Below, piece after piece: positions 1 through 5,814 of a DNA stretch of 6,674 nucleotides; positions within the stretch are counted from its first letter, which is position 1; every line of letters begins with the position of its first letter. The DNA is from JBQTHP01 sp052389755. GTDB lineage: Bacteria; Pseudomonadota; Gammaproteobacteria; Steroidobacterales; Steroidobacteraceae. The position numbers and the translations under genes were made by a program. Below the pieces are notes generated by a model. It was not told the origin of the DNA, made no database searches, and worked only from the letters and a program-made list of their open reading frames with translations. The stretch is from contig JBQTHP010000172.1 in the NCBI GenBank assembly GCA_052389755.1, forward strand, positions 1 through 6,674, given 5' to 3'.

Positions 1-40
1 CTCCGCCTTCCGGCGGAAGCCGGAAGTCGGAAGGCGGGAC
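1..40. repeat. Tandem CGGAAG heptamers within an inverted repeat
   Basis: Three tandem heptamers that share CGGAAG and differ only in the first base occupy 13-33 (gcggaag, ccggaag, tcggaag). They lie between the arms of a perfect 10-bp inverted repeat, ccgccttccg at 3-12 and cggaaggcgg at 28-37. The arrangement resembles small intergenic palindromic repeats of proteobacteria, but it is cut by the window edge, so its full extent and copy number cannot be judged. It lies downstream of the SlyB-like gene on the minus strand. Confidence 0.5.
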
Positions 41-49
41 ACGGCAGCC

Positions 50-77
50 GTCGACCGCGCGTTTACGCGCGGTCGAC
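50..77 (-). terminator. Perfect 12-bp hairpin at the 3' end of the SlyB-like gene
   Basis: The arms gtcgaccgcgcg (50-61) and cgcgcggtcgac (66-77) pair perfectly around the tetraloop ttta. The hairpin touches the stop codon of the minus-strand lipoprotein gene, so it probably ends or stabilises that transcript. No T-run follows on the minus strand, so it is not a textbook Rho-independent terminator. The right arm is also the first unit of a 14-bp near-perfect tandem duplication (65-78 and 79-92, one mismatch) that spans the stop codon. Confidence 0.5.
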
Positions 78-529
78 TACGCGCGGTCCACTCTTGCCGC
101 TCCGTCTCCGCGCCGCAGGACCTTCACGCGCTCGCCCACCGCGAACTGCGCATCGGCCGCCTGCACGACGGCGATCGTTCGCCCCTTCTCCAGATCGATC
201 GTGATCTGAAGGCCGTTGGTGCGCGTGAGGCGTTCTTCGGTTGCCTGTCCGGCGACCGCGCCTGCGACTGCGCCCACGGCGCCGGCAATGCGACTGCCGG
301 ATCCGTGGCCGACCGTGCGTCCGACCTGGTATCCGATGAGCCCGCCGCCGACCCGGCCGATCGGCGTCTTCTGTCCTTCTATCGTGACCGGCGCAACCTC
401 CGTCACCCGACCGTAATCCACGGTCCATGCCTTGCGCACGTCCTGCCGCGAATACACGTTGCCGGATGTGCTCGACGCACAGCCCGACAGGAACAGAATG
501 ATCGCCACCCCCGCTCCGAGAATTCTCAT
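77..529 (-). CDS. slyB: SlyB-family glycine-zipper outer-membrane lipoprotein
   Basis: This encodes a 150-residue lipoprotein, close to the usual length of about 155 for the SlyB/PcP family. A short hydrophobic signal peptide ends in the lipobox LSGC, with the lipidated cysteine at C17. The following residue is Ala rather than Asp, which in the enterobacterial rule points to the outer membrane. The conserved SGxVYS segment (22-27) and the DYGRV..V.PV segment (38-49) match the start of E. coli SlyB as I remember it. Residues 59-95 form the Gly-rich double-helix zipper (GGGLIGYQVG, AGAVGAVAGAVAG). The C-terminal part (GLQITIDLEKGRTIAVVQ, VGERVKVL) matches the small beta domain of the family. 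In enterobacteria SlyB belongs to the PhoP stress regulon and supports outer-membrane integrity; that role is carried over by family only. The start is backed by GGAG seven bases upstream (537-540). The start codon lies in an ATGA overlap with an upstream open frame that ends at 526. The symbol denotes the family, as paralogues exist. Confidence 0.85.
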   Translation of the reverse strand: MRILGAGVAIILFLSGCASSTSGNVYSRQDVRKAWTVDYGRVTEVAPVTIEGQKTPIGRVGGGLIGYQVGRTVGHGSGSRIAGAVGAVAGAVAGQATEERLTRTNGLQITIDLEKGRTIAVVQAADAQFAVGERVKVLRRGDGAARVDRA

Positions 530-563
530 GGCACGACTCCGCTATAGGGACGCCCAATCGGAG

Positions 564-948
564 TCAAACGCTCACGCTGGAGTTCCGTTGACAGCCCTTC
601 TTCAGAACGTAATAGGCCTCGCCAGAAACTCGTCCGTCCCGAAGAACATCTCGAGCCCAATGCCGACTCCCCAACTGGGCGCGCGGAGCTTCGCTCGTAG
701 ATGCGCTCGTCTTCCAGCGGACCGGACATGCCGTCGATGCGCATCGCGGAGAGATACACGGTTTCGTAGAAGCCACGCTGCAAGCGATCGATCCACGGCG
801 TGCGCGGGAAACGCGTCCCGCCGGCGTGAAATCCGGGCTGCTGCTCGGCAGCCGCCGAGGGATCGAGTGGATGGGACTGCCCCGCATGTGTCACGCCGCC
901 TGCGCCGAGGCACGCGATGACGATGGACCGGAATGGTTTTCTGAGCAT
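564..948 (-). pseudogene. Probable frameshifted gene for a small exported protein
   Basis: An ATG at 948 opens a frame with a plausible Sec signal peptide (SIVIACLGAGGVTHAG, cleavage after THA) and protein-like sequence as far as IYER at about 691. Beyond that, the frame turns into Arg/Ser-rich text typical of a wrong frame. The frame that would result from restoring one lost base continues convincingly as KLRAPSWGVGIGLEMFFGT and stops at 602. A third frame from about 620 gives EAYYVLKKG and stops at 564. I read this as one gene with one, possibly two, frameshifts. Alternatively it is an intact 140-residue product in the first frame, ending at 526 and overlapping the lipoprotein start by ATGA. 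No convincing Shine-Dalgarno sequence precedes 948. The family is not recognised. A sequencing error would give the same picture. Confidence 0.4.
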
Positions 949-1009
949 CCAGTCGCCGAATTGGCAAGATGTGTGCCCATGTCCGGCACAGGCGTGAGCG
1001 CAGCCGTGT

Positions 1010-1048
1010 AGAAAGACTGCGGCGGAGTGGCTCGCACCACTCCGCCGC
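1010..1048 (-). terminator. Hairpin terminator of the Ser/Ala-rich protein gene
   Basis: A perfect 12-bp stem (gcggcggagtgg at 1019-1030 with ccactccgccgc at 1037-1048) closes a six-base loop, 22 bases beyond the stop codon of the minus-strand gene. On the minus strand it is followed by agtctttct, a modest T-rich tract. This is the best candidate for a factor-independent terminator in the window, and it separates this gene from the genes at 77-948. Confidence 0.75.
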
Positions 1049-1069
1049 TGTTGCGCCTCGTCCCTGGAA

Positions 1070-1708
1070 TCAGGGCTGGTTCGAACGCGCCTTGGCGCGG
1101 CCCTTGGCAGAGGCGTTGGCCGAGACCGACGCGTTGCTCGAAGCGGACGTGCTACTCGAAGAGGCCGCATCGTCCGAGGCTGAATGGCCCGAGCTCGCTG
1201 CGTCGAAGTTCGCATCGCTCATGATGCTCGTGCTGGACCGCGCGGCACCCGTGATGTCGGTTACGCCAGTCCCATCGTTCGAGCTTGCGGCATCAGCCGA
1301 GCTCGCCGACTTCGACGTGCTGGACGCACCGGCCGAGATCGCCGAATCCGCAGAGGTGAGCACGTCGGTCGAGCTCGTCAGTACGCCCTTCGCACGGGTC
1401 GAGCTTTCCGCCGTCGCATCCACGGCCGCATCCGTCTGCGTGCGGGTCTTCGAGGCGGCCTCGCTGGCCTTGCGGGCACTGCGTCCGACCGTCCCGACCG
1501 CATCGACGTCCGCGCCGACCGAGCCGCGGGCACTGCCGCGCAGCGCGCCATCGACGCCGCCGATTCCGCCGATACCACCGATACCGCCGGAGACTGCGCC
1601 GCCGACGCTACCGACGACGTTGCCGCCGAGCACCTGCGCCGGCGTTGCAACCGCGCCGCCGAGCAGCGCGATGAAGGCCGCGCGCACCAACACGCGATTC
1701 GTATTCAT
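1070..1708 (-). CDS. Exported Ser/Ala-rich low-complexity protein, function unknown
   Basis: This 212-residue product is not recognised. Residues 1-24 look like a Sec signal peptide (basic NTNRVLVR, hydrophobic AAFIALLGGAVA, likely cleavage after ATPA). Residues 29-50 are Gly-rich with a GGI triplet repeat, and the DNA there shows four imperfect 9-bp units at 1557-1592. Residues 75-210 are dominated by Ser, Ala, Thr and Asp with no recognisable fold, and the extreme C-terminus is basic (KGRAKAR). No cysteine is present and there is no hydrophobic segment after the signal. The mature chain is probably disordered or an extended helix in the periplasm or outside the cell. The start is chosen because AGGAG and GAGAGGA lie just upstream (about 1714-1723 on the plus strand) and the signal peptide follows at once. 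A terminator hairpin follows the gene. Function cannot be assigned. An open frame on the opposite strand is treated as a shadow because it lacks these signals. Confidence 0.75.
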   Translation of the reverse strand: MNTNRVLVRAAFIALLGGAVATPAQVLGGNVVGSVGGAVSGGIGGIGGIGGVDGALRGSARGSVGADVDAVGTVGRSARKASEAASKTRTQTDAAVDATAESSTRAKGVLTSSTDVLTSADSAISAGASSTSKSASSADAASSNDGTGVTDITGAARSSTSIMSDANFDAASSGHSASDDAASSSSTSASSNASVSANASAKGRAKARSNQP

Positions 1709-1829
1709 CGTTCCTCTCCTGTCCGCGGTAAATCCGCGAGCTTCGTGAGGAATACGAATCGACCGGCTCGTTTCTTCCCTGGTAATAAAGAAGGCTGTTT
1801 TGACTTAACCTGGCCACCGCGCGCACGGA

Positions 1830-1928
1830 CACGATATTCGCTCGGTCAATTCGGGCTTGCCGTGCGGAAGCAGTGCACGCGGCGCGGCCCGGCTTGCTCG
1901 ATGGCGTTTTCACCGAGCGAATATCGTG
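1830..1928. repeat. Perfect 17-bp inverted repeat, outer pair
   Basis: The sequence cacgatattcgctcggt at 1830-1846 returns as its exact reverse complement, accgagcgaatatcgtg, at 1912-1928, with 65 bases between the arms. The second arm lies almost wholly inside the loop of the hairpin at 1886-1962. The octamer gagcgaat occurs at 1915-1922 and 1929-1936, and inverted at 1836-1843. A protein-binding site, a structured RNA or the remnant of a small inverted-repeat element are all possible. Confidence 0.7.
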
Positions 1929-1962
1929 GAGCGAATGAAAACGCCATCGAGCAAACTGGGCC
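1886..1962. repeat. Long hairpin downstream of the subtilase gene
   Basis: The arms 1886-1912 and 1936-1962 pair at 25 of 27 positions, including an uninterrupted 19-bp core (ttgctcgatggcgttttca with its complement). The loop has 23 bases. The hairpin begins nine bases beyond the stop codon of the minus-strand subtilase, so it may define or protect the 3' end of that mRNA. There is no T-run after it, and it is less GC-rich than the surrounding DNA. Its loop contains the second arm of the other inverted repeat, so a pseudoknot is conceivable. Confidence 0.75.
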
Positions 1963-1971
1963 TCCTCGTCT

Positions 1972-3261
1972 CTAATTCCGGATGAGCTCGCCGACGAGGC
2001 CATCGCCGAACGTCGCATCGCGGCCCCGCGCGCCGAGATCGACCGCCTCCTTGATCAGGCGCGCAAGCGCCTGCTCCGCAGCGACCCGGTCCGGGGATGC
2101 GATCTGCGCTGCCAGCAATCCCGCAACGATCGGCGCCGCGAATGATGTTCCGCGCACGCGCGCGTAGGCACTGGCGCTGGTCGCGGCGCTCATGTCGGCG
2201 CCGGGCGCCGCGAAGTCCACGTGCCTGCCGCGCCCTGCTTCAACTAGCGGGCGACGCCGCGCATCGACGCCGGTGACCGCAACGACTCCCGGATAGGCTG
2301 CCGGGTACAGCGGCGGTGCGGCCGCGCCGTCGTTGCCCACGGCAGCGACGACGAGATGGCCGCGCGCGATCACGAGCCGCACGACGGTCTCGAGCATGCG
2401 GTTCGGCGGACCGACGAGACTCACGTTGATGACGGGCACGCGCTCGCGCGCCATCGCCGCGAACGCATCGACGATGCTGTCCGCCGCGCCGCCGGTCGGC
2501 GTTCCGCAGTACACATCGACGACGTGCAGCTCCGCTCCGGGCGCTGCGCCCGAGAAGCGTTCCGCGCGTCCCGCGATCAGCGAGGCGACCGCGGTGCCGT
2601 GCGCGCTCGCCACGGGCGAGCCTGCGCAACCGCGCTGCTGGATCCTCGTGTTCGTGAATACCGGATGCGAGGCGTCCACGCCGCCGTCGATGAGGCCGAC
2701 CGGGCCGGTTACGGAGGGAGCCGGCGCCACCCCGATGGCCTGCTCTTCCTCTGCACCGTTCGCGAGCGTCAACTCCCCGGTCGTCTCATAGACATGGTTG
2801 AAGTCGTATGCACCCTCCGGATCGAGCGCCCGCAGGCGCTTGAGCGCGCGCCGCGTCGACATTCGATCCGGCGCCTGCAGGACCACCAGCGTCGCGTCGA
2901 GACCCTCAAGCGTTCGCTCGCGCCGAATCGTGAATCCCGCCGCGCGCGCACGCTCGAGCGCCGCGGCCGACGGTGCGAACGCGAGCGCTTCACTGCGAAG
3001 AATGGGCGCGCCGTTCGGATCGGCTTCGAGAACGTCCCGATGGCGGCGCACGAGGGTGCTCAGGCGCACCTGCCGCAGATCGAGCAGACGCTGTGCGTCG
3101 AGGCGGCCCGGGACCTTCGACAAGGTGTCGTCCAGGTCCACCGGCAAGGGCAGCGAAGGCACGCCCGGCAGCTGCACTTCCGGCAGTCCGATCTGCGCGC
3201 GCGCGGCCTGGGCACCCAGTGCGGCGGCGGCCAGAAGCGCAATCAAATCAATATGTCGCAT
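1972..3261 (-). CDS. Secreted S8-family (subtilisin-like) serine peptidase
   Basis: This 429-residue protein carries the complete subtilase catalytic set: Asp192 in GLIDGGVD, His221 in SAHGTAVASLIAG, the oxyanion-hole Asn310 in VVAAVGNDG and Ser373 in RGTSFAAPIVAG. Residues 1-22 are a Sec signal peptide, with likely cleavage after ARA. Residues of about 55-160 look like an inhibitory propeptide (alternating strands and helices, ending near YDFNHVYE). The mature domain covers about 180-429 and has no C-terminal anchor, so the product should be periplasmic or secreted. Cys212 and Cys252 could form a disulfide. The gene is divergent from the sigma factor across 73 bp, so the two may share regulatory DNA. 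The ATG at 3261 gives a sensible signal peptide and the next Met is at residue 134, although the upstream Shine-Dalgarno sequence is poor. The substrate is unknown. Cleavage of the neighbouring anti-sigma factor's periplasmic domain is an attractive but unproven idea. Confidence 0.9.
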   Translation of the reverse strand: MRHIDLIALLAAAALGAQAARAQIGLPEVQLPGVPSLPLPVDLDDTLSKVPGRLDAQRLLDLRQVRLSTLVRRHRDVLEADPNGAPILRSEALAFAPSAAALERARAAGFTIRRERTLEGLDATLVVLQAPDRMSTRRALKRLRALDPEGAYDFNHVYETTGELTLANGAEEEQAIGVAPAPSVTGPVGLIDGGVDASHPVFTNTRIQQRGCAGSPVASAHGTAVASLIAGRAERFSGAAPGAELHVVDVYCGTPTGGAADSIVDAFAAMARERVPVINVSLVGPPNRMLETVVRLVIARGHLVVAAVGNDGAAAPPLYPAAYPGVVAVTGVDARRRPLVEAGRGRHVDFAAPGADMSAATSASAYARVRGTSFAAPIVAGLLAAQIASPDRVAAEQALARLIKEAVDLGARGRDATFGDGLVGELIRN

Positions 3262-3292
3262 GTGACCAAATCGGTAGATTCACCGGGTACTT

Positions 3293-3318
3293 GGAAGAGA
3301 ATGGCCCGCCCCTTCGTA
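3293..3318 (+). promoter_or_regulatory. Possible ECF-type promoter before the sigma gene
   Basis: GGAAG at 3293-3297 and CGTA at 3315-3318, 17 bases apart, vaguely match the GGAAC / CGTC pattern of ECF sigma promoters and would allow autoregulation. The predicted leader would be very short (about 10 bases). In a GC-rich genome such matches are common by chance, so this is only a pointer within the 73-bp divergent intergenic region. Confidence 0.2.
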
Positions 3319-3334
3319 GTACGTCTCAGGATGC

Positions 3335-3829
3335 ATGATCCAGCCCACAGTAGCGATACGGGAGCAGATCGTCGGGCATTTGCCGCGGCTGCGGCGCTTC
3401 GCCCGCACGCTCGCGCGCACTCCGCACGATGCCGACGATCTGGTGCAGATCGCCGTCGAGCGCGCGCTCCTCAGGATCGATCAATGGCGCCCGGGCTCGA
3501 ACCTGCTGAGCTGGCTCTTCGGGATCATACGCAATGCGTGGATCGACGAGGCGCGATCGCGCGGCAGGCGCGATCGTCTGTTCGCGCCGGAGGAAGCGGC
3601 CGAGAACGTCGGCACGCCGACGACCGACGCGGACATCACGATCTGGTCGGTGCAGACGGCGCTCGAGTACCTGCCCGAGGAGCAGCGCGCGGCGATCGGG
3701 CTCGTGCTCATCGAAGGGCTCTCGTACAAGGAAGCCGCGGAAGTGCTGGGGATTCCGATCGGCACGCTGACGAGCCGCCTCGCGCGTGGCCGCGAGGCAC
3801 TCATGACCGTACTCGAGGAAAGACGATGA
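3335..3829 (+). CDS. ECF-type RNA polymerase sigma factor
   Basis: This 164-residue protein has the two-domain plan of ECF (group 4) sigma factors. Region 2 spans about 15-80 and includes the DADDLVQ motif (32-38), which contacts core polymerase, and the WLFGIIRNAWIDEAR segment (60-74) that recognises the -10 element. A short linker (about 81-103) follows. Region 4 spans about 104-158 and includes LPEEQRAA and the helix-turn-helix YKEAAEVLGIPIGTLTSRLARGR, which binds the -35 element. There is no extra C-terminal domain. The stop overlaps the start of the anti-sigma gene by ATGA, indicating translational coupling and equal production of the pair. The ATG at 3335 follows CAGGA closely; the spacing is short, but the N-terminus matches the usual family start (REQIVGHLPRLRRFAR). 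An ATG four bases upstream is in another frame. The ECF subgroup is not assigned. Confidence 0.92.
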   Translation: MIQPTVAIREQIVGHLPRLRRFARTLARTPHDADDLVQIAVERALLRIDQWRPGSNLLSWLFGIIRNAWIDEARSRGRRDRLFAPEEAAENVGTPTTDADITIWSVQTALEYLPEEQRAAIGLVLIEGLSYKEAAEVLGIPIGTLTSRLARGREALMTVLEERR

Positions 3830-4572
3830 AATTCTCCGACGAAAAACTCATGGCGTACGCGGACGGCGAGCTCGGCGCGGAGGAGCGCACTGCCGTCGAG
3901 GCTGCAATGTCGAGCGAGCCCGAGATCACGCAGCGCATCGAGCGCTTCCGCAAGCAGCGCGAGTCGCTGCGTCGGGCGTTCGATGACGTGCTGAATGATC
4001 CGGTGCCCGAACGCTTGATCAACACCGCGCGCACCGCATCGATGGCGGGTGCGAAAGTCGTCGGATTCGACCAGGCACGGACTGCGCGCACGGCGGCGCC
4101 GTCGCGTCGCTGGGCGTGGCCGCAATGGACCGCAATGGCCGCGAGTCTGCTCGTCGGGCTCATCGTTGGACAGACGATGCTGCGCTCGGACGATGCCCCG
4201 CTTCTCGCGGCGCGCGACGGCGGGCTCGTCGCCGGCGGCGAGCTCGCCGCGGCGCTCACGAACCGGCCGTCCGGAGAAGCCGCGCCGATCACGATCGGCT
4301 TCACGTACCGTGCGAAGTCCGGCGAATACTGCCGCACGTTCACGCTCGCACGTGATCAGACGCTCGCCGGGATCGCGTGCCGCGAAGGCGCCGCGTGGAA
4401 GGTGCGCGCGCTGTCGCAAAGCGACGCTGCCGCGAACGCCGGCGGCGAATACCGCATGGCAGGCGCTGCGCTTCCGCCGCTTCTTATGCAAGCGGTCGAA
4501 TCACAGATTTCAGGCGAGCCGCTCGATGCGGGCAGCGAAGCTGCCGCGCAGCGCCGCGGGTGGCAGGAATGA
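3826..4572 (+). CDS. Membrane-anchored anti-sigma factor
   Basis: This 248-residue protein is predicted to hold the upstream sigma factor inactive at the inner membrane. Residues 1-55 form the cytoplasmic anti-sigma domain (DEKLMAYADGELGAEE followed by a long charged helix). Residues 99-119 are a single transmembrane helix preceded by a basic, Trp-rich segment (RRWAWPQW). Residues 120-248 would be periplasmic. The cytoplasmic domain lacks the HxxxCxxC zinc motif of many anti-sigma factors, so it should be a zinc-free version. The periplasmic part carries Cys169 (GEYCRTF) and Cys185 (AGIACREG), spaced so that they could form a disulfide. The open frame extends far upstream, but the start at 3826 is fixed by the ATGA overlap with the sigma gene and by the conserved N-terminus. 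How the pair is switched off is not visible. Proteolysis and a thiol switch are both possible. Confidence 0.85.
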   Translation: MKFSDEKLMAYADGELGAEERTAVEAAMSSEPEITQRIERFRKQRESLRRAFDDVLNDPVPERLINTARTASMAGAKVVGFDQARTARTAAPSRRWAWPQWTAMAASLLVGLIVGQTMLRSDDAPLLAARDGGLVAGGELAAALTNRPSGEAAPITIGFTYRAKSGEYCRTFTLARDQTLAGIACREGAAWKVRALSQSDAAANAGGEYRMAGAALPPLLMQAVESQISGEPLDAGSEAAAQRRGWQE

Positions 4573-4577
4573 TTCTT

Positions 4578-4615
4578 GCGCAGGCGTCGCCAAAGAACGA
4601 CGCGTCCGCCTGCGC
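4578..4615 (+). other. Hairpin after the anti-sigma gene
   Basis: The sequences gcgcaggcg (4578-4586) and cgcctgcgc (4607-4615) pair perfectly. A competing inner stem, gcgtcg/cgacgc (4584-4589 with 4598-4603), overlaps the first. The structure starts five bases after the anti-sigma stop codon. There is no adjacent T-run, so it is more likely a weak attenuator or processing site than a full terminator, and the next gene could still be read through. Confidence 0.35.
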
Positions 4616-4673
4616 GCGTGCGAACGATAGACTGCGTTTCTGTTCAGCAATCCACGATCACAGGAGGAGTGTC

Positions 4674-5753
4674 ATGAAGCTGAGGTCACTGCTCGCATGC
4701 GCGAGCGTATTGTTCTGTACCAACGTACTGGCACAAGGACAGGCCGGCGCACAGGGAAGCGCATCCGCGGGCGCGCAGGGATCGGTGGCTGCCGAGCGGC
4801 AGGGCACGAGCGCCACGACGAATGCGACCGGAAGCGGCGCGGCATCGGCGCAGGCCGGTGACAGGCAGGCTTCCACCGCGCTTGCGAGCGGCAGCGAGAT
4901 GAACGCCACGCTCACGAAGCCCGTCGACGCGAAGAAGAGCAAGCCAGGCGATCAGGTTACGGCCACCGTCGCGCAGGATGTGAAGTCCGGCGGCCAGGTC
5001 GTAATCCCGCGCGGCTCGAAGCTCGTCGGTCACGTCACGGAAGCGAAGCCGCACGGCAAAGCGTCCGGCAGCGGCAACGCGGCCGGCAGCGCGGCCGGTA
5101 ATGCCGCAGGCAATGCGGCCGGCACTTCGGGTAGTGCATCGGGCGCTGCGAGCGGCGCGGCTTCGGCTGCGGCCGATACGAGCTCGCGGCTCGGCGTTGT
5201 GTTCGATCGCGCGGTGCTCAAGGATGGTCGCGAGGTACCTCTCAACGCCACGATTCAGGCAGTCGCCGCGGCGAAGACCGCCGCGTCCGGCGGCATGAGC
5301 GGTGCGGACTCCGGCCTGTCCGGCGCGGGCAGCGCTGCTGGTTCGGGCAGCGCGAGCGGCGGAGGCTTGCTCGGCGGCGCATCGGGTGCTGCGGGGGGCG
5401 TGCTCGGCACGGCAGGATCGGTGGGCGGCTCGGCGACCGGTGCCGTGAGTTCCACCGTCGGCGGCATGACGAGTGCGTCGGCCGGTGCGGTGGGCGGTAT
5501 GAACGCCGCGGGACGTCTAGCGTCGGGAAGCCGCGGCGTCTTCGGCATGAAGGGCCTCGACATTACGTCGGCCACGGCCGGCAGCGCGCAGGGCTCCGGC
5601 TCCGTGATCACCTCGAAGTCGCGCAACGTGCGTCTCGAAGGCGGCACGCAGATGTTGCTCACGACGAGCGCGAATACTGCGGGCGGCAGCGCCCAGAACG
5701 CGGGCCAGGCGGCCGAAAGGTCGCCCAGCAGCCCTGATACCGACCGACGATGA
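4674..5753 (+). CDS. Exported Gly/Ala-rich protein with split VirB10/TrbI-like beta domain
   Basis: The 359-residue product starts at the ATG at 4674, six bases after a perfect AGGAGG (4662-4667). A signal peptide (residues 1-20, LLACASVLFCTNVLA) follows immediately. Residues 73-125 (ATLTKPVDAKKSKPGDQV, GGQVVIPRGSKLVGHVTEA) and 170-200 (SSRLGVVFDRAVLKDGREV then an AIQA-like strand) look like two halves of a beta domain like that of the VirB10/TrbI C-terminus, seen in stand-alone exported proteins. Between them, residues 126-169 are Gly/Ala/Ser/Asn-rich with GNAA/GSAA tetrapeptides. A longer Gly/Ser-rich stretch covers about 201-285. The C-terminus resumes conserved text (RGVFGMKGLDIT at 287-298, then SVITSKSRNVRLEGGTQMLL at 310-329). 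It lies 101 bp after the anti-sigma gene on the same strand, so co-transcription or control by the sigma factor is plausible but unproven. Its role is unknown; an envelope or surface function is inferred from the signal peptide. The domain call is by remembered motif only. Confidence 0.8.
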   Translation: MKLRSLLACASVLFCTNVLAQGQAGAQGSASAGAQGSVAAERQGTSATTNATGSGAASAQAGDRQASTALASGSEMNATLTKPVDAKKSKPGDQVTATVAQDVKSGGQVVIPRGSKLVGHVTEAKPHGKASGSGNAAGSAAGNAAGNAAGTSGSASGAASGAASAAADTSSRLGVVFDRAVLKDGREVPLNATIQAVAAAKTAASGGMSGADSGLSGAGSAAGSGSASGGGLLGGASGAAGGVLGTAGSVGGSATGAVSSTVGGMTSASAGAVGGMNAAGRLASGSRGVFGMKGLDITSATAGSAQGSGSVITSKSRNVRLEGGTQMLLTTSANTAGGSAQNAGQAAERSPSSPDTDRR

Positions 5754-5764
5754 TGACTACCGCT

Positions 5765-5798
5765 GGCGCGCGGATCGGCATTCGCCGGTCCGCGCGCC
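5765..5798. terminator. Strong hairpin between convergent genes
   Basis: The arms 5765-5779 and 5784-5798 pair over 15 positions with a single G-T wobble around the loop attc. The element sits 11 bases after the stop of the plus-strand gene and 16 bases before the stop of the minus-strand SDR gene, so it could end transcription from both sides. Neither side has a T-run, so the termination mechanism is uncertain. Confidence 0.55.
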
Positions 5799-5814
5799 GT
5801 GCGGCCCGGCCCGG

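Noticed and set aside
969..1748. Plus-strand open frame of 259 codons opposite the Ser/Ala-rich gene
   Set aside because: It mirrors the codon bias of the minus-strand gene. It lacks a signal peptide, a recognisable domain and a good ribosome binding site, whereas the minus strand has a signal peptide, a ribosome binding site and a terminator.
1800..1828. TTGACT as a sigma-70 -35 element on the plus strand
   Set aside because: No acceptable -10 hexamer lies 16-18 bases downstream, and no plus-strand gene follows.
1886..1962. Integron attC site or insertion-sequence end
   Set aside because: There is no integrase or transposase nearby, no attC core sites, and no target-site duplication was seen around the repeats.
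1184..1975. Plus-strand Arg-rich open frame of 263 codons
   Set aside because: Its composition is typical of a wrong frame in GC-rich DNA, and it runs through both inverted repeats and the gene opposite.
2356..3825. Plus-strand open frame continuous with the anti-sigma gene, which would give a 738-residue protein
   Set aside because: The first 490 codons are antisense to the subtilase and then out of frame with the sigma factor, and the text is Arg/His-rich. Only 3826-4572 has a supported start and a family match.
3481..4491. Minus-strand open frame of 336 codons opposite the sigma and anti-sigma genes
   Set aside because: It is antisense to two confidently identified genes and shows no domain of its own.
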